DNA from: Geobacter sp. UBA1603 | GTDB taxonomy: Bacteria; Desulfobacterota; Desulfuromonadia; Geobacterales; Pseudopelobacteraceae | DNA: 6,518 nucleotides | Direction: 5' to 3' | Assembly: GCA_002322035.1 (NCBI GenBank) | Contig: DCNF01000105.1 | Coordinates: 1-6,518 of the forward strand | Shown here: piece after piece, positions 1 through 6,518 of the stretch | Position numbering within the stretch: position 1 is the stretch's first letter | How the letters are laid out: each line of letters starts with the position of its first letter | Notes under the pieces: model-generated | The model's input: the letters and a program-made list of their open reading frames with translations, nothing else | Database searches by the model: none | Told to the model about the DNA's origin: nothing | Translations under genes and position numbers: made by a program

Positions 1-15
1 TATTAGATGATAAGC

Positions 16-636
16 TCATATGACGAGTAGTTTAATTGAAGAGATTAATGATTTAATTAAGTCGATGTTCTTCCTCCCTGGTGCAGACTCCACTCCACTG
101 GAGACGTCGATGGCATAGGGGCGCACCTGCCGGACCGCCTCGGCCACATTTGTAACAGTAAGGCCCCCGGCAAGAATAATGCGACTGCCCGATGCAACTG
201 CCTGGGCCGCGATTTCCCAATTGAATGTCTTTCCGGTTCCTCCATGGGCGACCGGAGACCAGGCGTCCAGCAGGCAGGCTGAAACACGGTAGTCTTTCAG
301 GGAGTCAAGGCTGGTGATATCCCGAACCCGGAAGGCTTTGATGACACGACGGGTAATCTGGCTACAGTAGTCTGGTGGCTCTTCGCCATGCAGCTGAACA
401 AGATCCAGGCCGCATTGATCGGCAACCGCATTGACGGTGACGGAGTGCTCGTTGACGAACAGCCCCACCGTATGGACAAACGGCGGCAGCCGTTTGATAA
501 TTGCTGCCGCCTGCTCGGGAAATATATGGCGGGGAGACGCGGGGTGAAAAACAAATCCCAGTGCATCGGCGCCAGCGTCAACAGCCGCCAGTGCATCATC
601 GAGGGACGTTATTCCGCAGATTTTGACCTTGACCAT
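16..636 (-). CDS. trpF: Phosphoribosylanthranilate isomerase
   Basis: Carries out the Amadori rearrangement of N-(5-phosphoribosyl)anthranilate, the third step towards tryptophan. The 206 residues form the expected single beta/alpha barrel. Motifs are VKICGIT (3-9 region) with the catalytic Cys7, DALGFVFHPASPRHI (24-38), VQLHGEE (80-86), CLLDAWSPVAHGGTGKTFNW (121-140) with the catalytic Asp124, ILAGGLTVTNV (154-164) and AIDVSSGVESAPGRKN (175-190). The frame runs upstream to 900 inside trpB, but the ATG at 636 is chosen because the protein then begins right at the first strand and AGAGGA lies 3 bases upstream. From residue 193 the codons turn abruptly AT-rich (TTA, ATT, AAA, TCA), unlike the rest of the gene. 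The stop forms ATGA with a possible next start at 19. Confidence 0.97.
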   Translation of the reverse strand: MVKVKICGITSLDDALAAVDAGADALGFVFHPASPRHIFPEQAAAIIKRLPPFVHTVGLFVNEHSVTVNAVADQCGLDLVQLHGEEPPDYCSQITRRVIKAFRVRDITSLDSLKDYRVSACLLDAWSPVAHGGTGKTFNWEIAAQAVASGSRIILAGGLTVTNVAEAVRQVRPYAIDVSSGVESAPGRKNIDLIKSLISSIKLLVI

Positions 637-643
637 TGTTCCT

Positions 644-1999
644 CTAAAGGCTGATTTTCGGCAATCGCTCCAGGGCCGCCCTGACCATGGCATCCGGGTA
701 TTCGTAATCCTCGAGCCCCCCTGAAAGGTAGGCGTCATAAGCCCCCATATCAAGCTGCCCGTGGCCCGACAGGCCGAAGAGGATTGTTTTTTCACGGCCC
801 TCTTCCTTGGCCAGCACCGCTTCGTCGATGGCAGCGCGCACAGCGTGGGATGATTCGGGGGCCGGGACGATCCCCTCGCTGCGTGCGAACAGGAGTGCAC
901 CCTCGAAGCATGAATTCTGTTTGTAGGCTTTTGCTTCGATCTGTCCGGCAGCGTAGAGCTGTGAAACCAGCGGAGATTCTCCGTGATAACGCAGGCCGCC
1001 GGCGTGGATTCCGGGGGGGACGAAGTCGTGGCCGAGGGTGTACATCATGGCGATCGGCGCAACCTTGGCCGTATCGCCGTAATCAAAGGCATAGATCCCT
1101 TTGGTCAGGGTCGGGCAGGAGGCAGGTTCAACCGCCAGGGCTCGAACCTGCTTGCCATTGGCCCGGTCGGAGATGAAGGGAAAGGCCAGCCCGGCAAAAT
1201 TGGAGCCGCCGCCGCAGCAGGCGATAACCACATCCGGATAATCGCCGGCGATTTTCAGCTGCTCTTTTGCCTCCAGTCCGATTACGGTCTGGTGCAGGCA
1301 GACGTGGTTCAGAACGCTTCCCAGGGCGTAGTTGGTATCGGCATGGGTGGCGGCGTCTTCGACCGCTTCGGAAATAGCGATTCCGAGCGATCCGGGACAG
1401 TCCGGATCGTGGGCCAGGATACTGCGGCCCGAATTGGTGAACTCTGACGGGGAAGGGATCACCTGACCGCCCCACAGCTGCATCATGCTTTTGCGATAGG
1501 GTTTCTGGGAACAGGAAACCTTGACCATGTAAATGGTACACTCAAGGCCGAACAGCGAACATGCCAGTGCCAGCGAACTGCCCCATTGACCGGCGCCGGT
1601 TTCGGTGGCCAGGCGGCGGATGCCGGCCTGTTTATTGTAATAGGCCTGGGGAATGGCCGAATTCGGCTTGTGGGAGCCGGCCGGAGATACCCCTTCAAAC
1701 TTGTAGTAGATTTTGGCCGGCGTGCCGAGGGCCTTCTCAAGCCGGTGTGCACGAAACAGCGGCGCCGGCCGCCAGAGTTTGTAAATTTCACGGACTTCGT
1801 CAGGGATATCAATCCAGCGGGATGGAGACATTTCCTGCTCGATCAGCGACATGGGAAAAATGGCAAGCATATCGTCCGGGGTGACCGGCTGCATGGTCAT
1901 CGGGCTGATCACCGGTGCCAGCGGGCCAGGCATATCAGGAATGATGTTGTACCACTGCTTGGGGATCTGATCTTCAGACAGCAGGATTTTCGTGTTCAC
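644..1999 (-). CDS. trpB: Tryptophan synthase beta chain, TrpB2 type
   Basis: A fold-type II PLP enzyme that joins indole and a serine-type donor to make tryptophan. At 451 residues it belongs to the longer TrpB2 branch rather than TrpB1 (about 400). Signs of this branch are the N-terminal extension with IPKQWYNI (12-19), the PLP lysine Lys111 in [20 protein letters not shown] (132-140) with Trp139 where TrpB1 has His, the phosphate loop CGGGSNF (262-268), LRYHG (336-340) and a C-terminal SGHG (411-414). Glu133 matches the catalytic glutamate of TrpB1. By family knowledge TrpB2 generally does not pair with TrpA and may use free indole or phosphoserine, so a salvage role is possible. No trpA is adjacent. 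It starts with GTG 13 bases after hom, and trpF follows after 7 bases. Confidence 0.95.
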   Translation of the reverse strand: MNTKILLSEDQIPKQWYNIIPDMPGPLAPVISPMTMQPVTPDDMLAIFPMSLIEQEMSPSRWIDIPDEVREIYKLWRPAPLFRAHRLEKALGTPAKIYYKFEGVSPAGSHKPNSAIPQAYYNKQAGIRRLATETGAGQWGSSLALACSLFGLECTIYMVKVSCSQKPYRKSMMQLWGGQVIPSPSEFTNSGRSILAHDPDCPGSLGIAISEAVEDAATHADTNYALGSVLNHVCLHQTVIGLEAKEQLKIAGDYPDVVIACCGGGSNFAGLAFPFISDRANGKQVRALAVEPASCPTLTKGIYAFDYGDTAKVAPIAMMYTLGHDFVPPGIHAGGLRYHGESPLVSQLYAAGQIEAKAYKQNSCFEGALLFARSEGIVPAPESSHAVRAAIDEAVLAKEEGREKTILFGLSGHGQLDMGAYDAYLSGGLEDYEYPDAMVRAALERLPKISL

Positions 2000-2007
2000 G
2001 CTGTTGG

Positions 2008-2013
2008 CCTCCC
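2008..2013 (-). promoter_or_regulatory. Ribosome binding site that fixes the GTG start of trpB
   Basis: GGGAGG lies 8 bases before the GTG at 1999, and its first base is the last base of the hom stop codon. It supports the GTG start, since no ATG lies near it, and means that hom termination and trpB initiation are closely linked. Confidence 0.65.
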
Positions 2014-3329
2014 TATTCCAAATTGTCTTCGATCCGTATGAAAACGGTTTTTTCGCAGATTATGTCCAACCGATCAATTTCCTGCAGGGCGGCCTGAATG
2101 GCACCCTCGCGGGCTTCATGGGTTTTGATCACGATCGGGACCGGCGCGGTGTCATGCTCCTGGTGTGCGGTCTGGACCATTGATTCGATGCTGATGCCGT
2201 GCCGGCCGAGCGCCCCGGCGATGGATGCCAGCACTCCAGGTTTGTCGAGGGCGCTGAAGCGGAGCATATAATTGCTGACAATATCGGCCATCGGCTTGAG
2301 CGGCAGGGCAGTGACGGATGCATCGACGAAGCCGAGCGGGGCCATGCGGCGTCCGGCACCGGCCTGCATGGTGCGGGCCAAGCCGATCAGGTCGCCGACA
2401 ATCGCGCTGGCGGTCGGGTTCTGCCCCGCCCCGCGGCCGTAGAACATGACCGGCCCGACAAAATCTCCGGTCAGGCGGATAGCATTGAAGACACCGTTCA
2501 CATCGGCCAGGGGGTTGTGCAGCGGGATCATCGTCGGGTGGACACGGGCCTCCACCTGGCCGTCGGTCAGTTTGCCGATGGCCAGTAACTTGATGCGATA
2601 GCCGAATTCATGAGCAAATTTGACGTCAAGACTGCTGATTCGTGTTATCCCCTCAGTAAAAATGCCGTTGAAATCAATTCGGGTCCCAAAGCAGAGCGAT
2701 ACGAGCACCGCCAGTTTGTGAGCCGTGTCAATCCCTTCAATGTCGAAGGTCGGGTCAGGTTCGGCATAGCCAAGCCGGGTGGCGTCTGCGAGAACAGCGC
2801 TGAAATCTGCGCCTTCCTGGGTCATGCGGGTCAGGATGTAGTTGCAGGTGCCGTTCATGATGCCGAAAACGCTGCCAAAACGGTTGGCGGCCAGATTGCC
2901 CTTGATGGCGGTCAGAACGGGAATCCCTCCGCCGACGGATGCCTCAAACTGGACCTCAACTCCTTTGCGGGCCGCCGCGGCGTAGATTTCTTCTCCATGC
3001 AGCGCCAGAAGCGCCTTGTTTGCGGTAACGATATGTTTCCCGCTCTCGATTGCTCTGAGCACGAAACTCTTGGCCGGTTCATAACCGCCGATCAGTTCGA
3101 TCACCACCGAAATGTCCGGATCGGTAAAGATGTCGTTGGCATCGGTGGTCAGGACGCCGTCAGGCACCGCAACCCCCCGATCGGTGGTGATGTCCAGGTC
3201 AGCAATGCGCTTGAGAATGATGCCGGCGCCGACCTTGCTCCTGATTACGTCGGCATTTTCCGAGAGCAGTTTCACGACGCCGGCGCCGATGTTTCCGAAT
3301 CCGATCAGGCCTATCTGAATGTTGTTCAT
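2013..3329 (-). CDS. hom: Homoserine dehydrogenase with C-terminal ACT domain
   Basis: Reduces aspartate semialdehyde to homoserine with NAD(P)H, the branch point to threonine and methionine. At 438 residues it is the usual monofunctional form, with no aspartokinase fused. The Rossmann loop is GFGNIGAG (10-17). Active-site residues appear as VTANKALLA with Lys105, the NGTCNYIL loop (159-166), and [10 protein letters not shown]...IDTAHK, where Glu190, Asp201 and Lys205 match the spacing of the catalytic residues known in yeast. An ACT domain from about residue 353 to 430 ([15 protein letters not shown]) implies allosteric feedback, by family knowledge usually by threonine. The ATG start overlaps the nusB stop as ATGA. 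Its TAG stop overlaps the ribosome binding site of the next gene. Confidence 0.98.
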   Translation of the reverse strand: MNNIQIGLIGFGNIGAGVVKLLSENADVIRSKVGAGIILKRIADLDITTDRGVAVPDGVLTTDANDIFTDPDISVVIELIGGYEPAKSFVLRAIESGKHIVTANKALLALHGEEIYAAAARKGVEVQFEASVGGGIPVLTAIKGNLAANRFGSVFGIMNGTCNYILTRMTQEGADFSAVLADATRLGYAEPDPTFDIEGIDTAHKLAVLVSLCFGTRIDFNGIFTEGITRISSLDVKFAHEFGYRIKLLAIGKLTDGQVEARVHPTMIPLHNPLADVNGVFNAIRLTGDFVGPVMFYGRGAGQNPTASAIVGDLIGLARTMQAGAGRRMAPLGFVDASVTALPLKPMADIVSNYMLRFSALDKPGVLASIAGALGRHGISIESMVQTAHQEHDTAPVPIVIKTHEAREGAIQAALQEIDRLDIICEKTVFIRIEDNLE

Positions 3330-3760
3330 TGTTCCTCGCTGGCAGCTTCAGTCTTTGCACATGCTTCAATTTCATCGAGAATGCCGTTGACAAATGAGGG
3401 AGACTCCTTGTCTCCAAAGCGGCGGGCGATCTCAATCGCTTCGTTGATGCTGACTTTCTTGGGGATGTCAGGGCGGTACATCAGCTCGAAAGCCGCCATG
3501 CGCATCACGTTCAGATCCACCCGCGGCATCCGCGACAGGGACCAGTTCTTTGAGCGGGCCTTGATGGCGGTATCGATAGTCTGGCGCTGCTCCATGACGC
3601 CGCAGACCAATTCCTCGGCAAACCCCCTGACCCGGGCCTGGACATCGCTCTGCTCTTCGCGAAATACCTGCAGGGTTTCGCGCAGGCCGGGATCCGGGTT
3701 CGCATCCAGTGCGTACAGAACCTGCAGGGCGTATTCACGCGCTTCCCGCCGAATTCCCAT
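3326..3760 (-). CDS. nusB: Transcription antitermination factor NusB
   Basis: An RNA-binding all-helical protein that pairs with NusE (ribosomal protein S10) on boxA RNA and keeps RNA polymerase processive through rRNA operons. The 144 residues are near the family norm. Recognisable stretches are [16 protein letters not shown] (4-19, the arginine-rich first helix that contacts boxA), [24 protein letters not shown] in the centre, and [18 protein letters not shown] followed by [10 protein letters not shown] near the C-terminus. The last dozen residues are charged and probably flexible. The start is fixed by the TAATG overlap with ribH. The end overlaps hom as ATGA, and the last codons carry GAGGA that serves as the hom ribosome binding site. 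Confidence 0.97.
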   Translation of the reverse strand: MGIRREAREYALQVLYALDANPDPGLRETLQVFREEQSDVQARVRGFAEELVCGVMEQRQTIDTAIKARSKNWSLSRMPRVDLNVMRMAAFELMYRPDIPKKVSINEAIEIARRFGDKESPSFVNGILDEIEACAKTEAASEEQ

Positions 3761-4227
3761 TATTTGATTACCTTAAGCAGATTGACGGTCTCGATTGCTG
3801 TCACGGCCGCTTCAAAGCCTTTGTTGCCGGCCTTGGTTCCCGCCCGCTCAACCGCCTGTTCGATGGTGTCGGTGGTAAGGACACCGAAGGCGATCGGTAC
3901 ACCGCTCTCGAGGGAAACCGAGGCGACCCCCTTGGAAACTTCGGAGGCCACATAATCAAAGTGGGGGGTGGAACCGCGAATTACGGCGCCCAGGCAGATC
4001 ACTGCGTCGTAGGTGCCGCTTCCGGCCATCCGTTGGGCCGCCAGGGGGATTTCAAAGGCTCCCGGAACCCGTGCCACATGGATATCGCCGTCAGCACCGC
4101 CATGGCGGATCAGCGCATCGACCGCGCCTTCCAGCAGGCGTTCGGAGATAAAGCTGTTGAAACGGCTGACCACGATGCCGAATTTCAGCCCCTTTGCTTC
4201 GAGTTTTCCTTCAAAGAATTGTGGCAT
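3760..4227 (-). CDS. ribH: 6,7-dimethyl-8-ribityllumazine synthase
   Basis: Condenses 5-amino-6-ribitylaminouracil with 3,4-dihydroxy-2-butanone 4-phosphate to give the direct precursor of riboflavin; family members form pentamers or 60-subunit shells in the cytoplasm. The length of 155 residues is standard. Substrate-site motifs are present in order: VSRFNSFI (20-27) with Phe23-Asn24, RVPGAFEIP (53-61), [15 protein letters not shown] (79-93) with the catalytic His89, [12 protein letters not shown] (114-125) and [10 protein letters not shown] with Arg128. It leads the five-gene block behind a strong SD, and its TAA overlaps the nusB ATG as TAATG. Pairing with nusB is common in proteobacteria, but the usual ribD, ribE and ribBA partners are absent immediately upstream, where cbiD sits instead. 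Confidence 0.98.
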   Translation of the reverse strand: MPQFFEGKLEAKGLKFGIVVSRFNSFISERLLEGAVDALIRHGGADGDIHVARVPGAFEIPLAAQRMAGSGTYDAVICLGAVIRGSTPHFDYVASEVSKGVASVSLESGVPIAFGVLTTDTIEQAVERAGTKAGNKGFEAAVTAIETVNLLKVIK

Positions 4228-4232
4228 GGCAA

Positions 4233-4238
4233 CCTCCC
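4233..4238 (-). promoter_or_regulatory. Ribosome binding site of ribH
   Basis: GGGAGG lies 5 bases before the ribH ATG. It is one of the two strongest Shine-Dalgarno sites seen here and fits the first gene of a new transcription unit. Confidence 0.7.
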
Positions 4239-4244
4239 GGTAAA

Positions 4245-4286
4245 ATAAACCGTCAAAGAAATCGAGATACTAGCACAGATAAACCG
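4245..4286 (-). repeat. 8-base direct repeat CGGTTTAT flanking the candidate -10
   Basis: CGGTTTAT occurs twice on the minus strand, at 4286-4279 and 4252-4245, offset by 34 bases. One copy lies in the promoter spacer and the other just after the expected transcription start. The placement would suit an operator pair, but an 8-base repeat in AT-rich intergenic DNA can easily arise by chance. No known regulator site is recognised. Confidence 0.25.
4267..4275 (-). promoter_or_regulatory. Candidate extended -10 promoter for the ribH-nusB-hom-trpB-trpF operon
   Basis: On the minus strand the sequence reads TGCTAGTAT, a TGn extension plus a -10 hexamer with four of six consensus bases, 40 bases before the ribH start. 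No good -35 lies at 16-18 bases; the best TTGTCA (4294-4299) is 21 bases away, too far for a standard sigma-70 promoter. An extended -10 can work without a -35. This is the only substantial gap between genes in the window, so a promoter is expected here. Confidence 0.35.
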
Positions 4287-4297
4287 CAAAATGTGAC

Positions 4298-4305
4298 AAA
4301 AAAAA
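4298..4305 (-). other. T8 tract just after cbiD, possible weak terminator remnant
   Basis: On the transcribed strand the cbiD stop is followed within 10 bases by eight consecutive T. A Rho-independent terminator would need a GC-rich hairpin just before this tract. The best pairing I find there (AGTTC with GGACT around a 2-base loop) is too tight and weak. The tract could slow the polymerase or belong to the AT-rich upstream part of the ribH promoter. I cannot say that the cobalamin transcript ends here. Confidence 0.3.
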
Positions 4306-4314
4306 GAACGGGAA

Positions 4315-5370
4315 TCAGTCCTGGAACTCCGGCAGGGCGCCATAGATATGGCCGTCATAGCCGCATATCAGAAACCGGGGCCGTGTCTGTGCTGTATGCA
4401 GGGATGCGGCGGCGCTCGCTTTGCCTGCAACGACTTCCAGCAGTGCCCGGTCATAGCCGCAGGATATTACTGCTTCCCGGGCGGTGTGCGCAGCGGCAAC
4501 GGCCTGCCTGATACGTGAGGGAAGATTCCGTTCGTCAGTCCATTCCAGCAGGCGTGACAGGTCGAGCTGCGACTGGGCGGCATGGGTGTTTTCGTGGCCG
4601 CAGGCAATCTTGAGCAGTTTGGCGAACTGGCAGGCGATCAGCGGTTGAACGTATCCCCGCTGATACGATGCCCGCAGGGCATGGGAAACATGGTCACCCA
4701 TCATGACGAATGCCTCTTCGGGCAGACGGAGTTGCCCTTGTGCGGCAACCTCGCTGGTTCTTCCCGTGGACAGCACGACGGTCGGGCAGCCGCAGGCACG
4801 TGCCACATCCAGGGCCGCATCAATCGTGTCTGTCCAGGCTTTGGCCGAAACCGGCCGTACGATGCCGGTTGTGCCGAGGATCGACAGCCCGCCGATAATT
4901 CCCAGCCGCTCGTTGAGGGTCTTACGGGCCCGCGCGGCGCCGTCCGGCACGGAGATGGTCACCCGGAAACCGCCGCAGGGAAACACGGCGCGAACCGCCT
5001 CGGTGATCATACTGCGCGGCACCGGGTTGATGGCCCATTCACCCGGCGGAACTGCCAACCCCGGCTTGGTGACCCGGCCGATACCGGTGCCACCGGCGAT
5101 CTCCAGTACGTTGCCTGCAATGCGGGTGACTTCGGCATGCAACTCGGCACCGTTGGTCACATCCGGGTCGTCGCCGGCATCTTTGACCACGAAGCACACA
5201 GCCGATCGTTCGGTATAGTTCTGGCCCGCCAGGTGAAATGTCGCCGGCATCCCGGCGGGAAGGTCTATGGTGACCCTGCCGATAATCCGTTGTCCGTCCA
5301 GCATCAGGGCGGCTCCCCGGGTGGCGGCTGCAGCGCAGGCGCCGGTGGTGTAGCCGGAGCGGAGTGGCAC
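4315..5370 (-). CDS. cbiD: Cobalt-precorrin-5B (C1)-methyltransferase (CbiD)
   Basis: Methylates C-1 of cobalt-precorrin-5B using S-adenosylmethionine. This step is specific to the anaerobic cobalamin route and confirms that the operon uses early cobalt insertion. The 351 residues are typical. The family signature RSGYTTGACAAAA starts at residue 4, followed by KDAGDDPDVTNGA (63-75), GGTGIGRVTKPGL (93-105), INPVPR (114-119), GTTGIVRP (166-173), STGRTSE (201-207) and MGDHV (224-228). The start is a GTG only 2 bases after the cbiC stop, with no clear SD sequence, so translation probably depends on ribosomes finishing cbiC. The signature begins almost at the N-terminus, so little or nothing is missing. 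It is the last gene of the cobalamin block; the other corrin-ring genes must lie elsewhere, since the next gene down is ribH. Confidence 0.96.
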   Translation of the reverse strand: MPLRSGYTTGACAAAATRGAALMLDGQRIIGRVTIDLPAGMPATFHLAGQNYTERSAVCFVVKDAGDDPDVTNGAELHAEVTRIAGNVLEIAGGTGIGRVTKPGLAVPPGEWAINPVPRSMITEAVRAVFPCGGFRVTISVPDGAARARKTLNERLGIIGGLSILGTTGIVRPVSAKAWTDTIDAALDVARACGCPTVVLSTGRTSEVAAQGQLRLPEEAFVMMGDHVSHALRASYQRGYVQPLIACQFAKLLKIACGHENTHAAQSQLDLSRLLEWTDERNLPSRIRQAVAAAHTAREAVISCGYDRALLEVVAGKASAAASLHTAQTRPRFLICGYDGHIYGALPEFQD

Positions 5371-5372
5371 GG

Positions 5373-6008
5373 TTAGGGAGTCCCGGCCATGATCGCCAGA
5401 GCGTTGACCACGGCGGCGGCAACGTTAGAACCGCCCTTGCGCCCCATGGTGGTGATGAATGCCGGGATGTGCTGGCTGGAAGCCAGAGCATTCTTGCTCT
5501 CCTCGGCCCCGACGAATCCGACCGGCAGTCCGATGACCAGTTCCGGGGTAACGTGCCCAAGGGTTGACAGGCGAAGCAGCTCAAAAAGTGCGGTCGGAGC
5601 GTTACCGATTACGAAAATCCGGTTGCGGGGATCAGCGGCAGCTTTCCGCATGGCGGCGATTGAACGGGTGATGCCCTGCCGGCGAGCCTCCTCGGCCACA
5701 TCTGCATCGGCCACATGGCAGGAAACGCTACATCCCCAGGCTTTCAGGCGGTCTTTGGAAATTCCCGACAAGGCCATGTTCGTGTCTGTGATGATCCCGC
5801 CGCCTGATTTCAGGGCCTTAATCGCTTTTTCAACGGCATCCTCAGAAAAAACCATAGATGAGGCGTATTCAAAATCGGCACTGGTGTGGATGACGCGGCG
5901 AACTACCTGCCATTGCCGGTCAGGCCAGTCGTGATCCCCGGCTTCATGGTCAATGATACGGAATGATTCAGCCTCAATCTGTTCCGGTGTGAGGGAGAGC
6001 GAATCCAT
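5373..6008 (-). CDS. cbiC: Cobalt-precorrin-8 methylmutase (CbiC/CobH)
   Basis: Moves the methyl group from C-11 to C-12 of cobalt-precorrin-8, producing cobyrinate. The protein is 211 residues from the chosen ATG, normal for the family. Visible motifs are RRVIHTSADFEY with the catalytic His41, TDTNMALSGI (74-83), VIGNAPTA (133-140), GLPVGFVGAEESK (160-172) and GRKGGSN (189-195). There are two candidate starts: a GTG at 6017, overlapping cbiX by 10 bases, and an ATG at 6008 that forms TGATG with the cbiX stop. I prefer the ATG because of the start/stop overlap and the GGTGG 5 bases upstream; the choice changes only three residues. It ends with TAA two bases before the cbiD start. The coupling to cbiX fits equimolar translation of the two products. 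Confidence 0.96.
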   Translation of the reverse strand: MDSLSLTPEQIEAESFRIIDHEAGDHDWPDRQWQVVRRVIHTSADFEYASSMVFSEDAVEKAIKALKSGGGIITDTNMALSGISKDRLKAWGCSVSCHVADADVAEEARRQGITRSIAAMRKAAADPRNRIFVIGNAPTALFELLRLSTLGHVTPELVIGLPVGFVGAEESKNALASSQHIPAFITTMGRKGGSNVAAAVVNALAIMAGTP

Positions 6009-6394
6009 CAGTTCCACCCCAGTCGGGCCAGTGCTTCGCCGATACGCTCAGCCTCGATTTCAGCCAGCTTGCGGTGGGCGCCCAGGTGTCCGCCCATCTC
6101 CATGATCAGACCGGGATGGCGTGTGCGGGCTTCTTCGATCTCTTCCGGCAGATCGTGCTGCACATGGGCGCCCATGAAGAGGAAGTAGGGCATCAGCAGG
6201 ATACGGTTGGCCCCGCGTGCCACGCAGGTGTCAATGCCGGTCTGGATGTTCGGGTCGTGCAGTTCTCGGAAGGCAACCTCAACAATCTCGAATCCGGTAA
6301 TTTCCTGTACCATGGCGGCTACCTGGCGGGCCGCCTCATTGGCCGGGGCCACACGGCTGCCGTGGGCCATCATCAGAATGGCGGTTTTTATCAT
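6008..6394 (-). CDS. cbiX: Sirohydrochlorin cobaltochelatase, small form (CbiX-S)
   Basis: Inserts Co2+ into sirohydrochlorin to give cobalt-sirohydrochlorin, the entry step of the anaerobic cobalamin pathway, in the cytoplasm. The 128 residues match the single-domain CbiX, about half the size of the two-domain chelatases, which in this family works as a homodimer. The N-terminal strand ends in LMMAHGSR with the metal-binding His11. The second site lies in PYFLFMGAHVQHDLP (69-83) with His77 and His80. VEVAFRELHDP (38-48) is the usual middle motif. No His-rich or Fe-S tail is present. The ATG at 6394 has AAAGGA 7 bases upstream and overlaps the preceding stop as ATGA. Its stop overlaps the start of cbiC. 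A ferrochelatase-type SirB role for sirohaem is possible for this fold, but the cbiC-cbiD neighbours favour cobalt. Confidence 0.93.
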   Translation of the reverse strand: MIKTAILMMAHGSRVAPANEAARQVAAMVQEITGFEIVEVAFRELHDPNIQTGIDTCVARGANRILLMPYFLFMGAHVQHDLPEEIEEARTRHPGLIMEMGGHLGAHRKLAEIEAERIGEALARLGWN

Positions 6395-6518
6395 GCATGA
6401 TTCCTTTCATTACCCAGCAGGAGACCTTCTCCTTCGGGATCGATCGTGCGCAGTGTATGCCAGGAGCCGCTTAATGGCTCGTCAATCGGTGCAGATCCGA
6501 TTCGCTCCAGCAGCTGGG
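6391..6518 (-). CDS. 3' end of an unidentified gene upstream of cbiX (partial)
   Basis: The last 41 codons of a reading frame that enters from the right edge and stops with TGA at 6393-6391. It is the only minus-strand frame open across this stretch; the other two hit stops. The TGA overlaps the cbiX start as ATGA, the same tight coupling used elsewhere in the window, which argues that it is a real gene in the cobalamin operon. The visible C-terminus is hydrophilic and acidic to neutral (it contains SGSWHTLRTIDPEGEG and ends NERNHA). It has no membrane segment and no cysteines. I do not recognise the family. Its position suggests a role in cobalt uptake or cobalamin synthesis, but that is inferred only from the neighbours. 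Confidence 0.6.
   Translation of the reverse strand, partial: QLLERIGSAPIDEPLSGSWHTLRTIDPEGEGLLLGNERNHA

Noticed and set aside
1..19. Start of a further gene (ATG at 19) overlapping the trpF stop
   Set aside because: Only six codons are visible and no SD precedes the ATG. The ATGA overlap alone is not enough to annotate it.
53..60. Palindrome TTAATTAA
   Set aside because: It lies inside the trpF coding tail in strongly AT-rich sequence and is expected by chance there.
637..900. In-frame N-terminal extension of trpF into trpB
   Set aside because: The extension is low-complexity shadow sequence inside trpB. The TrpF barrel begins at the ATG at 636, which has its own SD.
2610..3767. A 385-codon plus-strand open frame opposite hom and nusB
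   Set aside because: It is antisense to two well-supported genes with intact motifs, shows no recognisable family, and is typical of GC-rich shadow frames.
4228..4314. FMN riboswitch ahead of ribH
   Set aside because: The gap is only 87 bases, AT-rich, and lacks the conserved stems and the AGGGU-type segments of the FMN element.
4298..4340. Rho-independent terminator at the end of cbiD
   Set aside because: The T8 tract is present, but no GC-rich hairpin with a workable loop precedes it. Only a 5-base stem with a 2-base loop could be drawn.
4582..5376. A 264-codon plus-strand open frame opposite cbiD
   Set aside because: It is Gly/Arg/Pro-rich shadow coding against a clear CbiD with all family motifs, and no domain is recognisable.

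Overview
All genes in this window are read from the minus strand, so transcription runs from high to low coordinates. The window is almost completely coding, with no mobile element, RNA gene, CRISPR array or long non-coding stretch. It reads as core biosynthetic DNA of a moderately GC-rich, probably anaerobic, Gram-negative bacterium. From memory, the ribH-nusB-hom order plus an anaerobic cobalamin cluster suggests Desulfuromonadales (Geobacter/Pelobacter type). This is inference and no database search was made.

Block 1 (6518 to 4315) is the end of a cobalamin operon using the anaerobic, early cobalt insertion route. An unrecognised gene end (6391-6518) runs by an ATGA overlap into cbiX (small sirohydrochlorin cobaltochelatase). 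cbiX runs by a TGATG overlap into cbiC (cobalt-precorrin-8 methylmutase), and cbiD (cobalt-precorrin-5B C1-methyltransferase) follows after 2 bases.

The only real intergenic gap (4228-4314, 87 bases) separates the blocks. It holds a T8 tract just after cbiD, a possible extended -10 promoter, an 8-base direct repeat and a strong Shine-Dalgarno (SD) site.

Block 2 (4227 to 16) is a tight five-gene run: ribH (lumazine synthase), nusB (antitermination factor), hom (homoserine dehydrogenase with ACT domain), a TrpB2-type tryptophan synthase beta chain, and trpF (phosphoribosylanthranilate isomerase). Gaps are between a 4-base overlap and 13 bases, so it is probably one transcript joining riboflavin, rRNA transcription, aspartate-family and tryptophan functions.

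No new biological system is evident. The points most worth a second look are the sudden AT-rich composition at the left edge (1-60), the TrpB2 gene lying between hom and trpF, and the unidentified gene feeding into cbiX.
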